Origin: Lachnospiraceae bacterium
GTDB taxonomy: Bacteria; Bacillota; Clostridia; Lachnospirales; Lachnospiraceae
Direction: 5' to 3'
DNA: 64,000 nt
Assembly (NCBI GenBank): GCA_024699325.1
Contig: JAILPS010000029.1
Coordinates: 1 to 64,000 of the forward strand
The notes under the pieces were generated by a model that worked only from the letters and a program-made list of their open reading frames with translations, made no database searches and was not told where the DNA came from. Both the position numbers and the translations under genes were made by a program. This document shows, in pieces, positions 52,105 to 61,881 of this stretch (position 1 is its first letter; each line of letters opens with the position of its first letter).

Positions 52105-54495
52105 ATGAGTGAGAAGGTTATAGAAATCGAATATGACCCCTATAATAATGAATTCAATTTTGATATATCAAAGGACGGTGGAGATACCTGGGATGGTCTG
52201 TCTGAAACTTCCGAGTTTTTAAGGTTTGAAAATCAAGAGTATGTTTTTTCAAACTGTGTTGAAGAAATCGTAGAGATAATAGATCAATATCATAATACCC
52301 ACAAGAATGGTTTACGTATTAGTTTTATTGGAACTGACAAAGATTTTGACACGTTGGAAGAAGTTGTAAAGAAAGTAAATGAAAAGAATAAGGGCAAAAG
52401 GATAATTGACATATCGCATGATAAAGAATACAAGTCAGCGGATGATGCAATTAAGATAATAAGAAGCGCGTATAAAGAAATATCACGTGAGTTCAAAGAC
52501 TATCTTCCTGGAACAGAAAAATATGAGGATGATCAAGAATGCAAAGAAATCGGAGATTTAATTCATAGTTTTGAAGATACTATAAGTGAGTTGGTTCCGA
52601 TTTGCGTTGTAGGCATGTATAGTGTGGGGAAATCTGCATTTATAAACGCATTAATTGGAGATGAAGTTCTTCCAAGTAATATAGACCCTAGTACTTCAAG
52701 AAATGTTAGAATTGAAAACCTTACTGGGATTTCTATCACTCTGGAATACAAGGGAGAGACAGTTTTTTATAATATCAGGAACGGTAGAATAGATTCTAAT
52801 CGTGCTGCTTCCAAGAGGGCCGAAGAATTTAAAAAAATAATATGCAAGCATTGTGGTTTTTCAGGAAAAAGTTCTCGTGAAATCTTGCATGATATATTAA
52901 GAGCACTTAACGAAAGTGTTATTTCTTTTCCTGAAGTCGAGGATGTTGGATTTAATGTATCTATAACTCTTCCATTCAATGAATCGCTTTTAAATCGAGA
53001 GAATTGTAAAATAGTTATTATCGATACACCAGGAAGTAATAATAGCAATATTGATCAAACTGAGCATCTAGAGTCTTTAAAAAAAATGATGGGAGAACAG
53101 ACAAATGCTCTACCAATATTCATTATGGATAGAAACCAGGTGGTTTCAAATGATAATAGTGAACTAAAGAATTTGGTTGATGAGTATAAAGAAGGATTTT
53201 CGTGTCCTAATTGTCTTGTTGTGTTTTCTAAAGCAGAAAACATATCAGATAATGCACTTAACCAGGCAATACCACCTGCGTTTCTTAACTGGCATGGAAA
53301 AACCACATTTATGTATGTTTGTGCTGTTGGTGCTATTGGTGAGAAGAAAAGAGGCGATAAATGGCTTGATCCAGAATACCAGGAGTTATATAAGAAGTGG
53401 AAAATGAATTATGACGAGAGGTCATTGCCAGACCATAATATAATTCCAAATGGAAGGGTTATGGATAAGAATACGCGTGCTGAGGTCAGCGACGCACTGT
53501 ATGCAACAGGTATTCCATCTGTAGAAGATGAAATAAACTATTATATTCAAAGGTATGCTAATTACAAAAAATGTGTACGTGGAAAAGAAATGCTTCTGAG
53601 TGCGTTGGGATTAGCTAAGAAACAGCTTAGCAATCAGCAAGAAAAACTTAAAAATACAAGGAGAAAGAAAGAAAAAGAGAAGGACAAAAAAAGAGAAGAA
53701 CTGATGAACTCGCTTAATAAAGTAGAACTCCAACTAGTCAATAAAGAGAATATAATTAAGAAATATCAGCCAATCCTGGATCAATACTGTGACACAGTTT
53801 TGCCTGAGATTCAGGCTATTTGGGAAGATGCTCAGAAGTCTGAAGATTCTACTAAATACATAGAGACACACATGCAGGAACATTGCAGAACAGGGTTATT
53901 TAAGAAAGCATACGAGGGGGAAGAAGGTATTCAGAAAGATATAGTTTCTGCTTTATACAGTTATGCTAATGATTATAAAAGCAACTTACAAAGAATAGTC
54001 AAAGGTAAAGAGAATAGTTTGTCAGAAGATGCCCAGGTAGAATTAATAAGTGTATTTAATACTATAAGTACACCCAAATTTGATGATGTAAAGATAAATG
54101 GAAAAATGCCCTTCAATCTTCTTGCTTATATACCATTTTTAAAGCAAAAGGATAGACGCATTAAAATCCATGCAAACAACATCTGTCAGCAACTGAGACA
54201 TCATAAGGCTCGCATATTTGGTGAAGAAAAACCAGGTGAATTTGCGGAACGGTGTATTAATCAACCGGTTGATAAATATTCCCAACAATTAGAACTTTGG
54301 GCAGAAAAACAGCTTGATAAAATAAGGGAGACTCTGGATAAGGATAATTCTATTTTAAGCCAATATGATAAAGAAATCAAAAAACTTGAGCAGACGATTG
54401 ATGGTCTTAAAACTAGATTGGACAAACTGGAAAAGGTAGAGGGTATTCTGAAAGAAGTACTTGATATACAGGAAAAGGAGGGGGAGAATGAATAA
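52105..54495 (+). CDS. Dynamin-family GTPase
   Basis: After about 160 residues of unassigned sequence comes a dynamin-type GTPase: the P-loop GMYSVGKSAFINALIGDEVL (near 169), SNIDPSTS as switch I Thr, the G3 motif IIDTPGSNN (near 306), and a likely G4 region (LVVFSKAENI). The C-terminal 290 residues contain Lys/Glu-rich coiled coils (about 500-550 and 745-795). No membrane helix is obvious. Bacterial dynamins remodel membranes and some protect against phage. The start is ATG 52105, seven bases after AGGAGG. The gene overlaps the next by eight bases. Confidence 0.85.
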   Translation: MSEKVIEIEYDPYNNEFNFDISKDGGDTWDGLSETSEFLRFENQEYVFSNCVEEIVEIIDQYHNTHKNGLRISFIGTDKDFDTLEEVVKKVNEKNKGKRIIDISHDKEYKSADDAIKIIRSAYKEISREFKDYLPGTEKYEDDQECKEIGDLIHSFEDTISELVPICVVGMYSVGKSAFINALIGDEVLPSNIDPSTSRNVRIENLTGISITLEYKGETVFYNIRNGRIDSNRAASKRAEEFKKIICKHCGFSGKSSREILHDILRALNESVISFPEVEDVGFNVSITLPFNESLLNRENCKIVIIDTPGSNNSNIDQTEHLESLKKMMGEQTNALPIFIMDRNQVVSNDNSELKNLVDEYKEGFSCPNCLVVFSKAENISDNALNQAIPPAFLNWHGKTTFMYVCAVGAIGEKKRGDKWLDPEYQELYKKWKMNYDERSLPDHNIIPNGRVMDKNTRAEVSDALYATGIPSVEDEINYYIQRYANYKKCVRGKEMLLSALGLAKKQLSNQQEKLKNTRRKKEKEKDKKREELMNSLNKVELQLVNKENIIKKYQPILDQYCDTVLPEIQAIWEDAQKSEDSTKYIETHMQEHCRTGLFKKAYEGEEGIQKDIVSALYSYANDYKSNLQRIVKGKENSLSEDAQVELISVFNTISTPKFDDVKINGKMPFNLLAYIPFLKQKDRRIKIHANNICQQLRHHKARIFGEEKPGEFAERCINQPVDKYSQQLELWAEKQLDKIRETLDKDNSILSQYDKEIKKLEQTIDGLKTRLDKLEKVEGILKEVLDIQEKEGENE

Positions 54496-57400
54496 ATTAC
54501 CTAAAGGACAAAAACAATTAGAAGAAAAAAATAATAATGAGGTAGAAAAAGTAAAAGAAGTAAAAGAAGTAAAAGAAGTAGAAACTGCAATTAATAACTT
54601 AATAGGTCAGCATTCTGCTATTGTTTTCAAAAACTACCTTCCATCTATTTCTAAGGAGTATCACATAAAGAAAATCGATAATCAGAATGTGCCAGAGGAA
54701 ACAGTTGCATTTTTTGATATAACGAAACTTGTCACAGAGGAAAAGGACAAGATGGTGGAAAAATTAAAGAATGTATACCATCTTCTGGCGTATTCAGATA
54801 ATAGTCTTGCATTAATTATCCATAGAAAACATGATAGTTGCAAGATTGCTATTGCTGTGGGAAAATGTCAGGATTCGGAAGCAGCCGCAAAACTAGCTGA
54901 AAGCGTGCGAGATGCGGTTGTTGGTAATTTTCCTGGAACATCATGCAGCGGAATTAATCCATACATGGATACAGACGATGGTATTTTTCAAACACTAAAT
55001 TCTTCGTATTTTAATAAAAATAATATTTTAAATTATAATTCCGTTGCAGTAGTATCTAATATTGCTTCTCAGTTTTCGGAAGATTATATTAATCAGGGCA
55101 TAGAAAAGGTGATTGATGGAATTGTTCCGGCTGAAAACAAGGAATATACTATGGTTATTTTAGGGGAAGCACTGAATAGCAAAGTATTGGAGGAAAAAAA
55201 GAGGGAACTTTATAGAATATATACTATCTTAAGTCCATATTCTAAACGTACAGAGAATTGGAGTTTATCAAGTAGCCAAAGTTGGGGAAAAAATAAAAAT
55301 GTGGGACTAACTTATTTTGTAAATATTGGTGCAGGTTATAGTGAAAATAATTCATATAGCAAATCCTCTGGATCTTCAGTTGATATTAATTTCTATGGCG
55401 TGACACACACTCTTGAAATCATAGAAAAGCAGATGGAACGTTTAGAAAAGTGTGAAGCATTAGGTATTTGGAATATAGCTACCTATGTGTTTTCACCAGA
55501 TTTTCAGCTTGTTAGTGAAGTGGCGCATATGTATATGTCATTAACACAAGGAAATGAATCTTTTTACGAGAAACCCTCCATTAATGTTTGGAATTCACAG
55601 CGAAACGATAACAATATTAGAGAAGAAGTCGAGGCCCTTGCTGAGTATGTTAGGAGACTTGAACATCCCAAGTTTCAAATAAACACTAATAAAGCCGATA
55701 ATGCATCGTATTGGCCAGAAGAGGTTACTCCTACAGCTGTAATTTCTGGAGCTGAACTAGCATTTGCTATGAATTTACCAATGAAGTCTGTTCCAGGGTT
55801 TTCATTAATTGAGTGTGCTTCCTTTGGAAGAGAAATTGTGTCATATGATAAGAACTATGCTGGAGAGGTTCATATCGGAAAGATACATCATATGCATCAT
55901 AACGAAGAAAAAAGTGTTGATTTAAATAAGGAATCATTTTCTTCACACGTATTTATTACGGGATCCACGGGAGCAGGTAAAAGCAATGCAGTATATACTT
56001 TGCTTGATTCTCTCAAGACAACATTTATGGTAATAGAGCCGGCTAAGGGAGAATACAAATATGCCTTTACCAATAATGTTCAGGTGTATGGCTCTAATCC
56101 TCAGGTTAGTGAATTGCTAAGGATTAATCCGTTTGCATTTAACAGAAGTATTCATGTTTATGAACATATAGACAGATTGCTAGATGTTTTTAATGTTTGT
56201 TGGCCGATGTATGCAGCTATGCCTGCCGTTCTTAAGGATGCGATAATTAAGGCTTATGAGAACTGTGGATGGAATCTTATTACATCTTTAAATGATAAGG
56301 GTGATATATATCCTACATTTGTTGATGTGTGTGATGAAATAGATAATATAATTAACGGTTCTGATTATTCTGATGAAAATAAGGGCAATTACAGAGGATC
56401 ACTTAAAACAAGACTAAATTCACTTACGAATGGCATTAATCAATTGATTTTCTGCAATGGTAATATATCAGACAGAGATTTATTTGAACAAAATACGATA
56501 ATTGATCTAAGTAGAATAGGTTCTAGTGAAAACAAGTCGTTAATAATGGGCTTGCTTGTTATCAGACTTCAGGAATACAGGATGTCAGAAGGGAGTTTTA
56601 ATTCTGAACTCAAACATGTGACGGTTTTGGAAGAAGCACATAATCTGTTGAGAAGAACTTCGGCATCATCCTCTGATGAAAATTCTAATGTAACTGGAAA
56701 AGCGGTTGAGATGATTGCAAATGCAATTGCTGAAATGAGAACCTATGGGGAAGGATTTATAATTGTGGATCAGTCGCCTTCATTGCTTGATATGTCCGCA
56801 ATACGTAATACGAACACAAAGATTATTCTTCGATTGCCAGATAAGGATGATCGTGAGCTGGTTGGAAGGGCAGCCAATCTAAATGATGGGCAAATAAGGG
56901 AACTGGCCAGATTACAACGTGGTGTGGCAGCGGTATATCAAAATGAATGGATTGAACCAATTCTTTGTATGATAGATAAACATGACTCTTCGGTTGGTGC
57001 CAAAGCTAATGAAACCATTAATTATCTGCAGGAAGAGGATACGGAGGCAAGACGCTATATTAATTCGTGCGTATACGATCCTGAATATATAACAAGAAAA
57101 TCAGACCTAGACTTTATTGATTGTATTAATCGTATTAATTGTGATGGCGCTGTAAAAGCATTACTTATTGACTTTAATCGCCTTCCATTTGATCAGGCAC
57201 AGATGACATGGCAGAAATTAGCATTCAAGTATTTTAATATTCGTGAATGTGTAAAGAATACTAAGGGAATTACTTCTTTCGAGGAATGGAATAATGCTAT
57301 ACTATTACAGCTTGAAAAGTATGAGTTTGATAAGGCAATTACACTAAACAAGGATTCAGAACAGTTTTATCGTTTTACACAGTTGATGACTTTTGAGGCG

Positions 57401-57502
57401 ATTATTTGGCTTCAGGCATCTCATATTGATCAACCTGAAAAGGGATTACAATTGAGGGATTATATGGACGAATTCAAAAATTCGTTTTTGAAGAAATATT
57501 AG
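54488..57502 (+). CDS. HerA/VirB4-like DUF87 ATPase
   Basis: The ATPase core starts with the Walker A motif FITGSTGAGKSNAVY (near residue 494), then FMVIEPAKGEYKY, Walker B VLEEAHNLL (near 710), and IIVDQSPSLLD with RNTNTKIILR as the sensor region. This is the HerA-FtsK-VirB4 class, which forms hexamers that pump DNA or protein. The first 490 residues include a charged start with three GTAAAAGAA DNA repeats (Lys-Glu-Val in the protein) and a Ser/Asn-rich stretch near 260-300. It overlaps the dynamin gene and precedes a nuclease toxin gene by 17 bases, which suggests one machine. Confidence 0.82.
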   Translation: MNKLPKGQKQLEEKNNNEVEKVKEVKEVKEVETAINNLIGQHSAIVFKNYLPSISKEYHIKKIDNQNVPEETVAFFDITKLVTEEKDKMVEKLKNVYHLLAYSDNSLALIIHRKHDSCKIAIAVGKCQDSEAAAKLAESVRDAVVGNFPGTSCSGINPYMDTDDGIFQTLNSSYFNKNNILNYNSVAVVSNIASQFSEDYINQGIEKVIDGIVPAENKEYTMVILGEALNSKVLEEKKRELYRIYTILSPYSKRTENWSLSSSQSWGKNKNVGLTYFVNIGAGYSENNSYSKSSGSSVDINFYGVTHTLEIIEKQMERLEKCEALGIWNIATYVFSPDFQLVSEVAHMYMSLTQGNESFYEKPSINVWNSQRNDNNIREEVEALAEYVRRLEHPKFQINTNKADNASYWPEEVTPTAVISGAELAFAMNLPMKSVPGFSLIECASFGREIVSYDKNYAGEVHIGKIHHMHHNEEKSVDLNKESFSSHVFITGSTGAGKSNAVYTLLDSLKTTFMVIEPAKGEYKYAFTNNVQVYGSNPQVSELLRINPFAFNRSIHVYEHIDRLLDVFNVCWPMYAAMPAVLKDAIIKAYENCGWNLITSLNDKGDIYPTFVDVCDEIDNIINGSDYSDENKGNYRGSLKTRLNSLTNGINQLIFCNGNISDRDLFEQNTIIDLSRIGSSENKSLIMGLLVIRLQEYRMSEGSFNSELKHVTVLEEAHNLLRRTSASSSDENSNVTGKAVEMIANAIAEMRTYGEGFIIVDQSPSLLDMSAIRNTNTKIILRLPDKDDRELVGRAANLNDGQIRELARLQRGVAAVYQNEWIEPILCMIDKHDSSVGAKANETINYLQEEDTEARRYINSCVYDPEYITRKSDLDFIDCINRINCDGAVKALLIDFNRLPFDQAQMTWQKLAFKYFNIRECVKNTKGITSFEEWNNAILLQLEKYEFDKAITLNKDSEQFYRFTQLMTFEAIIWLQASHIDQPEKGLQLRDYMDEFKNSFLKKY

Positions 57503-57519
57503 TGAAGGAGGTGCGACAT

Positions 57520-58182
57520 ATGGCAATACCTGTTGTGGGTAACATATACAAAGCGATTGAAGGTGTTGAAACAATCTCTAAAACAGAAAGTATGGGAGAA
57601 ATTGTGGCAGATGCTGAAAAATTGACAGAAGGCCTATGGCCAAAAATAGAAAAACAAGAAGGCGCTCAGCCCTTGTCTCCGGAAAAAATATGCCGTGAAG
57701 CTTGGAAGAAAACTGATGTTGAGGAAAAGCCATCTGCTTTTGATATTCCGCGTCGTATTACGACTAGAAATGAAATTTTTGAAAATGAAAGACATCCGAT
57801 TACCAATGTGTTATTTAAGAGGCGTACTATAGAACTTCCTGACGGCGAAAAAGTTGAAGGTGTATTTCCGGAATTTAAATCAATGTTTGATGTTAAGCTT
57901 CCTGAAAACATGTATCTTCTTCCTGACAGATTACAGTTTAGGGAATGTAATAGGCAATTAGCTCAAGAAATAGATAAAAATCCTGAATTAAAAAAACTGT
58001 TTTCGGAAGAGCAAATAGAACAGATTAGGGATGGTATTCAAGATGGCACTGCGCCTGATGGATATGTGTGGCATCACGACGCTGAAACAGGAAAAATGCA
58101 ACTGGTGGATTTTGAAACGCATTCTCGTACTGCACATACAGGTGGACGAGTTTTATGGGGCGGTGGCTCAGATTTTAGATAG
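57520..58182 (+). CDS. WHH-type HNH/ENDO VII nuclease, polymorphic-toxin-like
   Basis: The C-terminal part shows the WHH nuclease signature: DGYVWHHDAETGKMQLVDF, then HSRTAHTGGRVLWGG (about residues 180-215). The region before it (FPEFKSMFDVKLPE, IEQIRDGIQDGTAPDG) is the usual lead-in of such toxins. No signal peptide, LXG, PAAR or RHS segment is present; the first 80 residues are short and helical. It would degrade DNA or RNA. AAGGAGGTG precedes ATG 57520, and an immunity-like gene follows after 11 bases. Confidence 0.82.
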   Translation: MAIPVVGNIYKAIEGVETISKTESMGEIVADAEKLTEGLWPKIEKQEGAQPLSPEKICREAWKKTDVEEKPSAFDIPRRITTRNEIFENERHPITNVLFKRRTIELPDGEKVEGVFPEFKSMFDVKLPENMYLLPDRLQFRECNRQLAQEIDKNPELKKLFSEEQIEQIRDGIQDGTAPDGYVWHHDAETGKMQLVDFETHSRTAHTGGRVLWGGGSDFR

Positions 58183-58193
58183 GGGGCAATAAT

Positions 58194-58577
58194 ATGAATC
58201 TTACATGGAAATATGTTAAACCACTTAAGGAAACAGATGCAGTTAAGAAATTTCTCAAAACGCAGAAAATTACACTTCCTTCATCGTTGATAAGTATCAT
58301 AGAAAAATATAATGGTGGAAGACCATCTGAAAAAAGTGTGATTACTGAGACAAATCATGAATATGTATTTAAAGCATTGTTATCGTATAATGATAGTGAT
58401 AAGGAGACGATTTACAAAATATATCCTGAGTTGTTTAAGGCTTCGAATTGTTTTCCATTTGCTTCGGATACTGCGGGTAATTTTATATGTTATGATAGGA
58501 AAAAGAAAAAGTATGTCTTATACAATCACGAGACTGGTAGTTTTGAACAAATAACAAAAATGGTTGGTTTTGTGTAG
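58194..58577 (+). CDS. SMI1/KNR4 (SUKH) family immunity protein
   Basis: The 127-residue protein has the SUKH pattern: ITLPSSLISIIEKYNGGRPS near the start and FPFASDTAGNFICYD (near residue 85) with its invariant Gly-Asp-Phe-like turn. SUKH proteins neutralise nuclease toxins, commonly of HNH type, encoded just upstream. The order and 11-base spacing after the WHH nuclease make a toxin-immunity pair likely. GGGGG precedes the ATG. Confidence 0.85.
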   Translation: MNLTWKYVKPLKETDAVKKFLKTQKITLPSSLISIIEKYNGGRPSEKSVITETNHEYVFKALLSYNDSDKETIYKIYPELFKASNCFPFASDTAGNFICYDRKKKKYVLYNHETGSFEQITKMVGFV

Positions 58578-58620
58578 ATATATCATAGACTGAAAATATA
58601 ATTAACAGAAAGGGTTTGCT

Positions 58621-60795
58621 ATGGAATCTAGACTATTTGAGTGGATTGATTTTTACAAGGAGTTGACTGAAAAACTACTCCTGTATAAGGATAACCGAGC
58701 AGAATTAATCTTGAAGGTTAAACAGATTTACACCAAAGCAGGCATAAAAATGCCAAAACTTGATATTAATAATAATATTACGGATTTCGATCCTTTTTCG
58801 TTTTTTGGACTGTTTAACAAAAAAATGTCTAATTCTAGTCGTTGTAGATTGGTGGATGCTGTTAAGATTCTTTTTGATGTTACGAGTCAAGCACCTCATA
58901 CATTTGAGAGTATTCCAGTATTAAATCCTTTGAACTCAACGTATTATTGCTTTGCTAATGAACGAACGGAGGAGGATATACCAACTCTCTGGGTGCTGTT
59001 TGAGAACGCTTTAAAATATGCCAAGGATCCTACAGAAGAGGCTGCTGAAAATTTCTCTAAGTATTTTGATATTGTTATCAACATGAAGGGGATTGGCAAC
59101 AGCAAACTTACTATGGGTTTATTTTGGATAGCCCCTGAATGTTATTTAAATTTAGATTCTAGAAACACTTGGTACATATATGAGTCAGGGAGAATTCCTA
59201 AAGAAATAGTTGACAAACTTCCCCATTACGACAGCAAGATAACTGCAAACGATTATTTTGAAATAGAGAGGGTTATTCTTGAATATCTTCAGGCGGAAGA
59301 AGGAAAAGTTAAGGATTTTAAGGAACTTAGTTACGAAGCTTGGATTTATTCTACGCAAGTCAATGAAGAACAGGCTGAAGAAAAAAAACAATTAGCACTT
59401 CGTGAAAACAGTGGTGCAGCGGTGGCAGATGAAGGAATTAACACCGTGCACTACTGGATATATTCTCCGGGTGATCGCGCTTCTATGTGGGAAGAGTTCT
59501 ATAATTCTGGAATAATGGCAATTGGCTGGGACCAGTTAGGAGATTTGAATAATTACGCATCTAAGGCTGAGATTAAGAATGAACTTAGGAAACTGTATGA
59601 CGCAACTAAAAGCTATAAAAATGTTGCGCATGCTACATGGCAATTTGCCAATGAGATGAAACCTGGAGATGTTGTTTTTGCAAAAAAGGGTATGTATCAG
59701 GTTATAGGCCGTGGTATTGTTGAGAGTGATTACGAATATGATCCTGCTCGAGATACTTATAGGCATACTCGTAAGGTTAATTGGACTCATAGAGGCGAAT
59801 GGCCACATCCAGGTGCGGCTGCCATGAAGTTTTTAACAGATATAACGCCTTACGAGGATTATGTCGAAAAACTGAACAGTCTATTTGAAAATGAAACGGA
59901 TGATGAGAGTGAGGAGGACATAGTAGATAATCAGCTTCAGACATATGTTAAAGAAAACTTCTTGAAAGACGTGTATATGAGCGGTGAGCGTTACGATGAA
60001 CTTAAATCATTGCTTATGCGCAAGAAAAACGTCATAATTCAAGGCGCGCCTGGAGTTGGAAAAACGTACTTAGCTAAGAGACTTGCGTATTCCATTATTG
60101 GCGAGAAGGATCCGTCCCGTGTTATGATGGTTCAGTTTCATCAAAGCTATTCTTACGAGGATTTTATTATGGGATATCGTCCGAATCAGGAAGGTGGTTT
60201 TGATTTAAGACGAGGGCCGTTTTATGAATTTTGTAAATCGGCTGAAATAGATAGTGACGACACACCATACTTTTTCATTATTGACGAGATTAACCGTGGT
60301 AATTTAAGTAAGATTTTTGGCGAGTTATTTATGTTGATAGAGGATGACAAACGTGATGTTAAAATTAGACTTTTATATGCAGATGAGAATTTCTCCATAC
60401 CTAAGAATGTTTACATTATTGGCATGATGAATACGGCTGATAGAAGTTTGGCTATTATGGATTATGCGCTTAGAAGGAGATTCGCTTTTTTTGACATTAA
60501 TCCTGCATTTGACAATAATAGTTTTACAAAATATCAGCATAATTTGAACAGTGATAAATTCGACAGTCTCATCAATTGCATCAAAGAGCTGAATAGTACA
60601 ATTGCCTCTGACGAGACTCTTGGAGCAGGTTTCTGTATAGGTCATAGTTATTTTTGCAATATTTCGGCTGTGACAGACCAACTTCTTAAGGAAATCGTTG
60701 AATATGAGTTGGCTCCTCTGTTAAGAGAGTATTGGTTTGATGACATTAAGAATGCTGATAACTGGATTGAAAAGTTAAGGAGAGCAATCAATTGA
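58621..60795 (+). CDS. mcrB: McrB-like restriction GTPase with an EVE-like domain
   Basis: Residues about 475-700 form the McrB AAA+ motor: Walker A IQGAPGVGKTYLAKRLA, FHQSYSYEDFIMGYRP, Walker B YFFIIDEINRGNLSKIFGE, and MMNTADRS. Residues about 277-400 (VHYWIYSPGDRASMWEEFYN, AHATWQFANEMKPGDVVFAK) resemble an EVE/PUA domain that reads modified bases. The first 250 residues are unassigned. McrB uses GTP to translocate along DNA with modified cytosines and recruits McrC for cutting. The length is 724 residues. It overlaps mcrC by four bases. Confidence 0.88.
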   Translation: MESRLFEWIDFYKELTEKLLLYKDNRAELILKVKQIYTKAGIKMPKLDINNNITDFDPFSFFGLFNKKMSNSSRCRLVDAVKILFDVTSQAPHTFESIPVLNPLNSTYYCFANERTEEDIPTLWVLFENALKYAKDPTEEAAENFSKYFDIVINMKGIGNSKLTMGLFWIAPECYLNLDSRNTWYIYESGRIPKEIVDKLPHYDSKITANDYFEIERVILEYLQAEEGKVKDFKELSYEAWIYSTQVNEEQAEEKKQLALRENSGAAVADEGINTVHYWIYSPGDRASMWEEFYNSGIMAIGWDQLGDLNNYASKAEIKNELRKLYDATKSYKNVAHATWQFANEMKPGDVVFAKKGMYQVIGRGIVESDYEYDPARDTYRHTRKVNWTHRGEWPHPGAAAMKFLTDITPYEDYVEKLNSLFENETDDESEEDIVDNQLQTYVKENFLKDVYMSGERYDELKSLLMRKKNVIIQGAPGVGKTYLAKRLAYSIIGEKDPSRVMMVQFHQSYSYEDFIMGYRPNQEGGFDLRRGPFYEFCKSAEIDSDDTPYFFIIDEINRGNLSKIFGELFMLIEDDKRDVKIRLLYADENFSIPKNVYIIGMMNTADRSLAIMDYALRRRFAFFDINPAFDNNSFTKYQHNLNSDKFDSLINCIKELNSTIASDETLGAGFCIGHSYFCNISAVTDQLLKEIVEYELAPLLREYWFDDIKNADNWIEKLRRAIN

Positions 60796-61820
60796 TACCT
60801 GTACGAAATGTATATTACATGCTTTCGTATGCTTTTAGAGTATTGACTAATCAAGGCTACAAGGGCATGGAAACAGAAGAATTTCATAATGTGGCTGAGC
60901 TCTGTGCAGCCATATTATGTAGAGGTGTTTCGATTCAACTAAAACGTGGACTGGTTAAGGAGTATATACCTAAAGTTGAGCCACTTTCATCACCGAAGGG
61001 TAAGATTGATGTAAGTGATTCAATCAAGGATTTAACAATTACCAAAAGGCAGTTGGTATGTAGTCACGATGAATTTACAATTAATTGCTATATGAACAGA
61101 ATAATTAAAACCACGTTGGAATTGCTAGCTTCTGCCAATATTAATACTTCAAGGAAAAAGGATATTAGGCGGATGTTATTATATTTTAAAGAGGTGGATT
61201 CGCTTGATATTTACAGAATCGACTGGTCTATGCAGTTTAACCGCAATAATCAAAACTATAGAATGTTGATTAATGTTTGTTGGCTGGTTATCAAGGGATT
61301 GATACACACAAATCAAGAGGGCTCTGTTAAACTGATGGATTATCTTGATGACCAGAAGATGCATAGGTTGTATGAGAAGTTTATTTTAGAGTATTATAGG
61401 ACTGAGCATACAGAACTTAGGGCTGAAGCTTCACAGATACCTTGGAATGAAGCTAATAATTTAATGGATATGTTGCCAATAATGCAAACAGATGTGACGT
61501 TAACTAAAGGCAATAAAACATTAGTTATTGACGCAAAATACTATTCGAAATCTGTAAAAGAACACTTTAATAGAACAGAAGTAATATCTGGAAATATGTA
61601 TCAAATATTTACATATGTCAAGAATAAGACGGATCAATTACAGGTTGATCCTAGGAATGTTGCTGGATTGTTATTGTATGCAAAGACTGATGAACAGATA
61701 ACCCCTGATAATGATTACGAAATTGGTGGTAACACAATTGGCGTCCATACTTTGGATTTGAATGCTGATTTTGACAGTATCAGGAAAGAGTTGGATGCTA
61801 TAGTTGAGAAGTATTTATAA
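60792..61820 (+). CDS. mcrC: McrC nuclease subunit of a McrBC restriction system
   Basis: The opening IPVRNVYYMLSYAFRVL and the PD-(D/E)xK region (MQTDVTLTKGNKTLVIDAKY, then GNMYQIFTYVKN) are those of McrC. The start is TTG at 60792, overlapping the mcrB stop, with GGAGAG seven bases upstream. The length of 342 residues is normal. With McrB it would cut DNA between modified sites. It is the last gene of the AT-rich island. Confidence 0.9.
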   Translation: MIPVRNVYYMLSYAFRVLTNQGYKGMETEEFHNVAELCAAILCRGVSIQLKRGLVKEYIPKVEPLSSPKGKIDVSDSIKDLTITKRQLVCSHDEFTINCYMNRIIKTTLELLASANINTSRKKDIRRMLLYFKEVDSLDIYRIDWSMQFNRNNQNYRMLINVCWLVIKGLIHTNQEGSVKLMDYLDDQKMHRLYEKFILEYYRTEHTELRAEASQIPWNEANNLMDMLPIMQTDVTLTKGNKTLVIDAKYYSKSVKEHFNRTEVISGNMYQIFTYVKNKTDQLQVDPRNVAGLLLYAKTDEQITPDNDYEIGGNTIGVHTLDLNADFDSIRKELDAIVEKYL

Positions 61821-61881
61821 TCTACCTAACCAAACATTTACAGTTTTCGTGTTATGCATCATAATCTCGGAGGATTAATAC

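Noticed and set aside
26459..61860. Prophage or conjugative element
   Set aside because: There are no capsid, tail, terminase, relaxase or replication genes. The single tyrosine recombinase is placed between hsdS2 and hsdR, and the HerA-like ATPase lacks conjugation partners.
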